A stretch of 7,179 nucleotides of DNA from Methanobacteriota archaeon (lineage in GTDB: Archaea > Thermoplasmatota > Thermoplasmata > RBG-16-68-12), in contig VBME01000169.1 of the NCBI GenBank assembly GCA_005878995.1, positions 1 through 7,179 of the forward strand, read 5' to 3'. The notes beneath the pieces are model-generated. The model ran no database searches and was not told where the DNA came from. It saw nothing but the letters and a program-made list of their open reading frames with translations. Shown piece after piece: positions 1-5,010 of the stretch. Made by a program: the position numbers and the translations under genes. Numbering within the stretch: position 1 is the stretch's first letter; each line of letters begins with the position of its first letter.

Positions 1-2821
1 CGATTCGTTTGCTGACCGTGTCGATCAGGGGCTCGATCTCCTTCGGGTGGGCGAACCGTTCGGCCGCGTCGTAGAGCGCCAACGGGTACGCGGTCAACAG
101 GTCGATGTTGTGCGCCTCCTTGTCGATTTCGTTTGGATCGATGCGTGTCGTGAGGACGAGGGGCGCGTCCATCAGCCCGCCCCGTTTGTCCGGCAGGAAC
201 GCGCGGGAGAAGTTGATGAGGGAGTCGAGGAGCAGGATCACGGAGTCTTCGTCTCCGTCGCAGTTCCGCCGGCGGGCGGCAATCAGGTAGGGATGTGCGA
301 AGCACGCGTTCGCGTCCGTAAATCCGACGATCCGCGCGAGGACCCCGCAGCTCGTGTGAGGCGCGAGCGTGAGGACGAGGTGGCCGAGGAGGTCCTCCGG
401 GGCCTTCGCGTCGTAGAAGCGCTCGAGGCCATAGAGGCGCTCCAGCAGGTCGTCCAAAAACGCCGCGACCCGGACCAGGTACTCGCCGCCGGACCTCGCG
501 ACGAGGATGTCTTGGGGACGGAGTTCGAGGATTTGGTCGGCCCGTTCCAAGGGCTGTCCGGTGCGGTCCTTCGTGTAGCCGAGCCGACGCGCTGCCTCGA
601 CGGAGATGCCCGCCTCCTTTGGCGTGAAGTGCGTCAGAGGGAGGTTCGTCATGTCGAACCGGGTGGTGCCGTCCTTGAAGACGTAGATGTCGTGCTTTGC
701 CCGCAAGATGCCTTTCTCGAGCGGCTCCGGCGTCTTCGTCTTCGAGATCATCCCTTGGACCGCCTTGATGTCCGGCGGCTTTGGCTCGCCGACTCGATCG
801 AGCGCCGTGCGCAGGACCTCCGCGAGGGGAATGTGTTGGCGCGCCGGACCGTTCCGAGAAAGTGTGTGACCGCCGCACGAGCATTTCGGGAGGAACCAGC
901 GTTTCCCGCACGAACTGCAAATGCGCAGGCCGACTTCCGCTTCGATCGTCTCCTTTGCGGCCGCCTGTACGAGGAGCCGCTGCGGGCCGCCCTCGTGGCC
1001 GATCGGGAACAGGGAATGCGGGGCAGGTTGCATCTTGCGGGGTGCGGATTTCTCGGGTCGCGCCATCGGAGCCCGGATCCGGGTCGGGCCCCGTGCCTTC
1101 ACGGGGAATCCAGCCAGCTGAGAGACGAACACGAGGGGATCCGTCGCCACGGGTGCGGGTCTCATCGTCAGCGAAGGTCCTTCGGATTCGATTCCGAGGG
1201 TCGCGAGGAGAATCTCCGTGTGCCGTTCCACCACGATTTCCTGACCTGCCACGCGGTACGGCACGCCGAGGTGCACGAGTAGCTCTCGCGGTTCCTCGTC
1301 ACCGGGGAGGATGAGCCGGCCGTCGGCGATGCGGCCGTGGGCCGCCGTCAGGTCGCGGAGCCGCTTGAGTTCTTCGACGGTCAGGTCGTGGAAGAACAGA
1401 TTGTACCGTGGATGAAGAGGCAGCCCGAACTCCCGGGACCAAGCGATTGCCTGCGGGGCGTCGACCGTCTCCCAGCTCTCGGGCAACCGCGCGAGTTTCT
1501 CGCGCAGCAGGGCGCCGTACCACTCGAGGCTGAACGCCCCGGGCATCAGGACATGGTTGTTCTCCAAGAACTCTCCGAACGGGACCAGGATTTCGCCGAG
1601 ATCCGCGATGACGCGGACGTGGCCCGCGACCCGCCGTGCGGTCGCGGCGTCCGAGATCTCGACAAAGTCACCCGTGTCGAGGACGACGAGCGGTCCTTCG
1701 ATTCGGTCGCACGGGGTCACCGCGCCCGCCTTCCCGGGCCGCTCGGTCTTGATCTGGGTGCCTACCGCGATGAAGTCGTCGAGGATGTGCATCGTCGCGG
1801 GATGCAGGGCAACCGCCGCGAGCCCCGTCGCCCGTGTCCGTCCGTACCGGAGCCGGAGGCCGCCGGGCCGGCTTGGATGGCAGAGGACCGGCCGCCCCGC
1901 GACGATGTTCTGGATGAACACCTCGCTCGGCTCCACGCCGGCTTCGTCCTTCGTCTCCTCGGGGCGCACCGCTTTCTCCTGGAGATACGCGTCGATGAAC
2001 TCCCACCCGTCGATCCCCAGTTTCTTCACGTGTTTCTGGATCTTCGGCGCCTTCAGGCACATGCCGTCCGCGATCACAAGGCAGGCGCCTCCGCGGATCC
2101 GGTTCGTCTCGACGCGAGGCAGGTCCCGGAAGCCGCTGATCTCCGCCTCCTCGGTGCCCTCGCCGTTGATCGCGACCGGGCAGTTCGAGACGATGAGCGA
2201 GATTTCCTCGCTGGACGGGGCGTACTGGAGATGCTGGATTTGGCGGTAGAGCGGGATCTCCTCCTTGAATCGCTCGACTTCCTCCCGAGCGGGCTGATAC
2301 GAGCCGATCCCGAGTTCCCGGCGCACGATGTCGGCAATCAGGACGCTCAGGGCCTGACCCGTCCCTCCGGCGGACCGAATCGGGCCCGCGTACGACAGGT
2401 CGACGTACGTCGTGCCGTCCCGGTTCCGTTTGATCTTCACGCCCGCGAGTCCCTCGAGCGGCGCGACGAGGATTCCTTCCGTCAGGATCGCGAGGCCCAC
2501 CCGGACCGCCCGTTCGACCGCCTTCTCCTTGTTCGAGGCGGGCCGCAACGCCATCTCCTTCGCGACCAAGATTGCGAGCTCCTCCCGGTCGTGGGTCTTC
2601 GCGAGCTCGCGGATCCGGCGCGCGACGCCTTCGACCTCGTAGTGTTCCAGGAGGCGCTCGACGCGGGAGGCGAGGTCGTCCGTGAGGGGAATTTCCACGT
2701 CCAGTTCGGGATCGAACCCTCGGCGGCGTGCTGCGCGTGCGACCGCATAGGTCGCCTCGACCTGTTTCAGCAGGCCCGCGAAGTAGGCACGGACCTCTTC
2801 CGATGCGGCGGGTGAACCCAT
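1..2821 (-). CDS. polC: DNA polymerase D (Pol II family D) large subunit DP2, partial (C-terminus beyond left edge)
   Basis: This is the catalytic large subunit of archaeal replicative polymerase D, which works with the DP1 exonuclease subunit and the PCNA clamp at the replication fork. The minus-strand frame is open from ATG 2821 to the left edge (940 codons). A stop in the same frame four codons upstream (2833-2831) makes this the first possible ATG. Recognisable blocks are an N-terminal IPxTDDLAxRVE-like segment, the DP2 signature SYAGPIRSAGGT around residues 143-154, RLRYGR at 323-328, a zinc-knuckle-like C635-x2-C638-x8-C647-x-C649, and NCDGDEDS at 853-860. Asp855 and Asp857 match the catalytic aspartates known for this family (double-psi beta-barrel active site). 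No intein interrupts the visible part, although inteins are common in polC. Full-length DP2 is usually about 1,100-1,300 residues, so roughly 200 or more residues, including the expected C-terminal zinc and PCNA/DP1-contact region, are off the window. Identification is by motif recognition and is very firm. Confidence 0.97.
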   Translation of the reverse strand, partial: MGSPAASEEVRAYFAGLLKQVEATYAVARAARRRGFDPELDVEIPLTDDLASRVERLLEHYEVEGVARRIRELAKTHDREELAILVAKEMALRPASNKEKAVERAVRVGLAILTEGILVAPLEGLAGVKIKRNRDGTTYVDLSYAGPIRSAGGTGQALSVLIADIVRRELGIGSYQPAREEVERFKEEIPLYRQIQHLQYAPSSEEISLIVSNCPVAINGEGTEEAEISGFRDLPRVETNRIRGGACLVIADGMCLKAPKIQKHVKKLGIDGWEFIDAYLQEKAVRPEETKDEAGVEPSEVFIQNIVAGRPVLCHPSRPGGLRLRYGRTRATGLAAVALHPATMHILDDFIAVGTQIKTERPGKAGAVTPCDRIEGPLVVLDTGDFVEISDAATARRVAGHVRVIADLGEILVPFGEFLENNHVLMPGAFSLEWYGALLREKLARLPESWETVDAPQAIAWSREFGLPLHPRYNLFFHDLTVEELKRLRDLTAAHGRIADGRLILPGDEEPRELLVHLGVPYRVAGQEIVVERHTEILLATLGIESEGPSLTMRPAPVATDPLVFVSQLAGFPVKARGPTRIRAPMARPEKSAPRKMQPAPHSLFPIGHEGGPQRLLVQAAAKETIEAEVGLRICSSCGKRWFLPKCSCGGHTLSRNGPARQHIPLAEVLRTALDRVGEPKPPDIKAVQGMISKTKTPEPLEKGILRAKHDIYVFKDGTTRFDMTNLPLTHFTPKEAGISVEAARRLGYTKDRTGQPLERADQILELRPQDILVARSGGEYLVRVAAFLDDLLERLYGLERFYDAKAPEDLLGHLVLTLAPHTSCGVLARIVGFTDANACFAHPYLIAARRRNCDGDEDSVILLLDSLINFSRAFLPDKRGGLMDAPLVLTTRIDPNEIDKEAHNIDLLTAYPLALYDAAERFAHPKEIEPLIDTVSKRI

Positions 2822-2866
2822 TCCATCCCTTCAAGAAGGAAGCGGCCGGCCCCATCCGGCGAGGCT

Positions 2867-2875
2867 CGTATATGT
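2867..2875 (-). promoter_or_regulatory. Candidate TATA box for polC
   Basis: On the minus strand this stretch reads ACATATAC, an AT-rich block inside GC-rich DNA, centred about 50 bases before the polC ATG at 2821. With the usual archaeal spacing of about 25-27 bases from TATA box to transcription start, transcription would begin near 2844 and leave a short leader of about 23 bases. That leader has only a weak purine stretch (GAAGGG) before the start. The position is inferred from spacing and base composition only. Confidence 0.5.
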
Positions 2876-2920
2876 CTTTCCGTGCGCCCGCATGCGGACG
2901 CGCGAAATTCCACGCGTGAA

Positions 2921-2928
2921 GCTTTATC
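2921..2928 (+). promoter_or_regulatory. Candidate TATA box for the thioredoxin-like gene
   Basis: GCTTTATC is the most AT-rich element just upstream of the gene and follows a purine-containing GTGAA that could act as a BRE. Its centre lies about 20 bases before ATG 2945 and about 32 bases before the in-frame ATG 2957. Typical archaeal TATA-to-start spacing would put the RNA start near 2951, between the two. A very similar GCTTTA core occurs before the gene at 5011. Confidence 0.5.
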
Positions 2929-2944
2929 GCCCTCGGATGACCTC

Positions 2945-3295
2945 ATGGGCAACGCGATGCTCCAGGTGAAAGATCCGGCGGCGTTCCAGAAGACGGTCGT
3001 CGAGTCGGACGAGCCGACCGTCGTCATGTTTTGGGCCACGTGGTGCCCGTTCTGCAGGCGGTTCAAACAGGAGTTCGAGCGGCTCGCCGCCTCGCACCCG
3101 TGGCGCTTCGCCGCCGTGTACCTCGACGACGAGGACAACCCGCTCTGGGACGACTACGCGGTCGATGTCGTCCCGACGCTCGCCTTGTTTCACGACGGCA
3201 AGGTCGTGGATCGCCTGAACGGCGTCCTAGGCTACGGGATCAGCCGGAAGATGGTCGACGATTTCGTCCGACGGCTCCAGCCGGTCCTCGCCTGA
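2945..3295 (+). CDS. Thioredoxin-fold protein with CPFC active site
   Basis: This 116-residue protein has the length of a classical thioredoxin and is probably a cytoplasmic thiol-disulfide oxidoreductase. The beta-strand TVVMFWATW leads into the redox motif C34-P35-F36-C37, followed by a helix (RRFKQEFERLA). The fold-typical cis-proline is in VVPT (Pro77), and the LFHDGKVVDRLNG segment matches the final beta hairpin of thioredoxins. There is no signal peptide or membrane helix. The motif is CPFC rather than the usual CGPC, which should alter redox potential or partner choice. The frame is open back to a GTG at 2882, but that extension would contain the probable TATA box, so I reject it. ATG 2957 (residue 5) fits the promoter spacing about as well as ATG 2945 and remains an alternative. 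The gene is divergent from polC and 67 bases before the KaiC-like gene. Fold assignment is firm; the physiological partner is unknown. Confidence 0.9.
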   Translation: MGNAMLQVKDPAAFQKTVVESDEPTVVMFWATWCPFCRRFKQEFERLAASHPWRFAAVYLDDEDNPLWDDYAVDVVPTLALFHDGKVVDRLNGVLGYGISRKMVDDFVRRLQPVLA

Positions 3296-3331
3296 CCCCA
3301 TTCGGTTTCGTGCCTGATTTTCAGGGCGCAC

Positions 3332-3338
3332 GTATTTA
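3332..3338 (+). promoter_or_regulatory. Candidate TATA box for the KaiC-like gene
   Basis: GTATTTA sits in the 67-base gap after the thioredoxin-like gene, centred about 27-28 bases before the GTG start at 3363. That is the spacing expected if transcription begins at the start codon, giving a leaderless mRNA. No Shine-Dalgarno sequence precedes the GTG, which agrees. The ATPase and winged-helix pair therefore probably has its own promoter rather than depending on read-through. Confidence 0.55.
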
Positions 3339-3362
3339 GTGCCCCTGCCCGGATGAAATCGT

Positions 3363-4229
3363 GTGCGCAAGATTCGGAGCGGGATCTACGGCCTCAACCC
3401 GCTTTTGGATGGCGGCGTGAATGAGAACAGCACGACCGTTGTGATCGGCCGGTCCGGCGCGGGCAAGACGACCCTCGCAACCCAGTTCATCCGCCGGGGG
3501 CTCCAGGACGGCCAGGAAGGCGTCTTCGTGTCCCTCGACGAGAACAAGGAGCAGATCATCCGCGAGGCGGTGGAGATGGGATGGTCCGACATCCTCGACT
3601 ATCTGGCCGACGAGCTGCTCGTGTTCATCGACGCGTCGGGCCGAGAATTCTCGAACTTCATCCGGAAGGAGCTCCCCGCGTTCGTCGCGGACTGGAAAGG
3701 GAGCAATGCCCGCATCGTGGTCGACCCGCTCACACCCGTGCTCTGGTCCACGAAAGACCTGTACGAACAGCGGGACTTGATCGGCTACATGTTCAAGCAG
3801 ACCCGAAAGGTCGGGACCGTCCTCTGTACCCTCGAGGAGCACGGCCCCGGGGATCTCGCGGGACCGGAGACCGTCATCCCGATGTACCTCGCGGACTGCG
3901 TCGTCCATCTGAAATACAACAGCGACCAGGCGAATCCCACGCGGCTCCTGAACATCGTGAAATGCCGCAACAGCCGACACAGCCCGACGTCCCACCCGTT
4001 TCAAATTCTCCGCGGCCTCGGGATTGTGATCGATGGGGTCGATAGCCGAAAGCCTACGACCGCGAAAGCACCGTCGCAACTCCGGCAGCTCCTCCTCACC
4101 CGTTCGATCCCAAAGAACGTGCGAGATGCGCTCGAGAAGTCGCTCGACGGCCTCACGGACGAGGACTTCCGCACGTTGAAGCCGGAACAGGTCCTTGAGT
4201 TGATCCTCCAGGAGTACCAGGGGGCGTGA
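3363..4229 (+). CDS. KaiC/RAD55-like RecA-superfamily ATPase, single domain
   Basis: The 288-residue protein has one KaiC-type RecA fold. The N-terminus (IRSGIYGLNPLLDGG) has the form seen just before the P-loop in KaiC and RAD55 proteins. Walker A is GRSGAGKTT (29-37, Lys35). The acidic pair after strand 2 is FVSLDE (Asp59, Glu60), where KaiC has its catalytic glutamates. Walker B is RIVVD (117-121). The late motif NIVKCRNSRHSPTSHPF (197-213) matches the family's KxRxxxHs...HPF segment. Residues from about 235 to 288 form a helical C-terminal extension outside the core. KaiC-like single-domain proteins are widespread in archaea, often with unknown signalling or DNA-related roles, and nothing here supports a circadian function. 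GTG 3363 is chosen because it precedes the conserved N-terminus and fits the TATA spacing. An ATG at 3353 is out of frame. The stop is one base before the next gene, indicating an operon with it. Confidence 0.93.
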   Translation: MRKIRSGIYGLNPLLDGGVNENSTTVVIGRSGAGKTTLATQFIRRGLQDGQEGVFVSLDENKEQIIREAVEMGWSDILDYLADELLVFIDASGREFSNFIRKELPAFVADWKGSNARIVVDPLTPVLWSTKDLYEQRDLIGYMFKQTRKVGTVLCTLEEHGPGDLAGPETVIPMYLADCVVHLKYNSDQANPTRLLNIVKCRNSRHSPTSHPFQILRGLGIVIDGVDSRKPTTAKAPSQLRQLLLTRSIPKNVRDALEKSLDGLTDEDFRTLKPEQVLELILQEYQGA

Positions 4230-4230
4230 G

Positions 4231-4926
4231 ATGGCCCGCGGCATCGGGCGCGCCCTCCAACGGGCGGTGTCGCTCGAAGGCTTCGATGTCGATTTGGCAG
4301 CCGAGGGTCGGACCCTCGCGAACGCGCGACGCCGTCAAGTGTTCCGATACCTCTGCCTCCGGCCCTGCGCCCGGATCGGGGACATGGGGCGACAACTCCG
4401 CATGTCGCAGGCGACGGTGCGGTGGCATGTCTGGAATCTCTTGGAGCACCGGTACGTCGATGCCGACCGGACGCGCATGTTCCCGGCCGGTCTCATCGAC
4501 CCGGAGGACGCGGCGCTCTTCGCCACCCTCGCGGCCCCGGGACGCGCCGCCGTTCTCGCGGCGACATTCGAGGCCCCGGGAATCTCGTTTCAGGATCTTG
4601 CGGCTCGAGTCGGGCTGACACGGCAGTCGATTAGCAAGATCGCGTCCGAGCTCACCGAGTTCGGACTCGTGAAGCTCCTCGAAGACGGTCGGCACCGGCG
4701 CGTCCGTCCGACGGACGTGCTCGCCCAAAAGCGCGAGGCGAACCGCGTTCGGGCGGATGCGTTCGGGGAGGCGTTGGTCCGTCGGCTCGCGGCGGAAGGT
4801 CTTTCGCCGGAACTGCTTCGCCGGGACGAGACCACCCTCCTTGTTCGATTCGGGATGGGCACCCAGCGGGTCCTCCTCGATCTCTCTTTGGATCCGTACG
4901 GGACCGTGTGGCAGCGCGCCGAGTGA
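4231..4926 (+). CDS. Double winged helix-turn-helix protein, putative transcription regulator
   Basis: This 231-residue soluble protein contains two MarR/ArsR-like winged-helix segments. The first (about 26-88) has the recognition-helix segment MSQATVRWHVWNLLEHRYV and a wing ending before Pro85. The second (about 103-165) starts at GRAAVLAATFEAP, carries LTRQSISKIASELTEFGLV as its recognition region, and has the basic wing DGRHRRVRP. A C-terminal helix-rich part ends in FGMGTQRVLLDLSLDPY, which could be a small sensor or dimerisation element. I recognise no ligand-binding cysteines or membrane helix. The ATG follows the KaiC-like gene's stop (TGAGATG), so translation is likely coupled, and a weak G-rich stretch before it is the only Shine-Dalgarno candidate. 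The pairing suggests the ATPase and this DNA-binding protein act in one pathway, but the target promoters and signal are unknown. Confidence 0.88.
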   Translation: MARGIGRALQRAVSLEGFDVDLAAEGRTLANARRRQVFRYLCLRPCARIGDMGRQLRMSQATVRWHVWNLLEHRYVDADRTRMFPAGLIDPEDAALFATLAAPGRAAVLAATFEAPGISFQDLAARVGLTRQSISKIASELTEFGLVKLLEDGRHRRVRPTDVLAQKREANRVRADAFGEALVRRLAAEGLSPELLRRDETTLLVRFGMGTQRVLLDLSLDPYGTVWQRAE

Positions 4927-4968
4927 GCGCCACATGTTAACGGACTGGATAGACATCGTGATAGAAGC

Positions 4969-4986
4969 GTTATAAGTCGCTTTAAG
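4969..4986 (+). promoter_or_regulatory. Candidate promoter (two TATA-like elements) for the zinc-ribbon/TPR membrane protein gene
   Basis: Two AT-rich elements lie in the 84-base gap before the gene: TTATAAG at 4970-4976, centred about 38 bases before ATG 5011, and CTTTAA at 4980-4985, centred about 28 bases before it. The first would give a leader of about 10 bases, the second a leaderless mRNA. TTATAAG is the closer match to an archaeal TATA box, while the second has the same spacing as the KaiC-like gene's element. No Shine-Dalgarno sequence is visible before the ATG. Which one is used cannot be settled from sequence. Confidence 0.55.
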
Positions 4987-5010
4987 CCGGAGACGAACCC
5001 GCTCTCCACG

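Noticed and set aside
47..1282. 411-codon open frame on the plus strand
   Set aside because: It is the codon-aligned antisense of polC. Its product is rich in Arg, Asp and Val with no recognisable motif, whereas the minus strand encodes clear DP2 signatures.
1337..2815. 492-codon open frame on the plus strand
   Set aside because: It is also codon-aligned antisense to polC. It is open because stop codons are rare opposite a GC-rich gene in that frame; no family motif is visible.
1668..2855. 395-codon minus-strand frame overlapping polC
   Set aside because: It is a shifted frame over the DP2 gene with an Arg/Gly/Pro-rich composition typical of out-of-frame GC-rich DNA. DP2 motifs are in the other frame.
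2882..2944. Upstream GTG start adding 21 residues to the thioredoxin-like protein
   Set aside because: The added residues do not resemble a thioredoxin N-terminus or a signal peptide, and the probable TATA box lies inside this stretch.
3296..3362. Short T run (near 3318-3321) considered as a terminator for the thioredoxin-like gene
   Set aside because: Four T residues without a longer U tract or hairpin are too weak to call.
3363..4229. Circadian clock KaiC identity
   Set aside because: Clock KaiC has two tandem ATPase domains and partners KaiA and KaiB. Here there is one domain and no such partner in the window.
3336..4244. 302-codon minus-strand frame opposite the KaiC-like gene
   Set aside because: It is an antisense shadow. 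The plus strand has Walker A, Walker B and other KaiC-family motifs in order.
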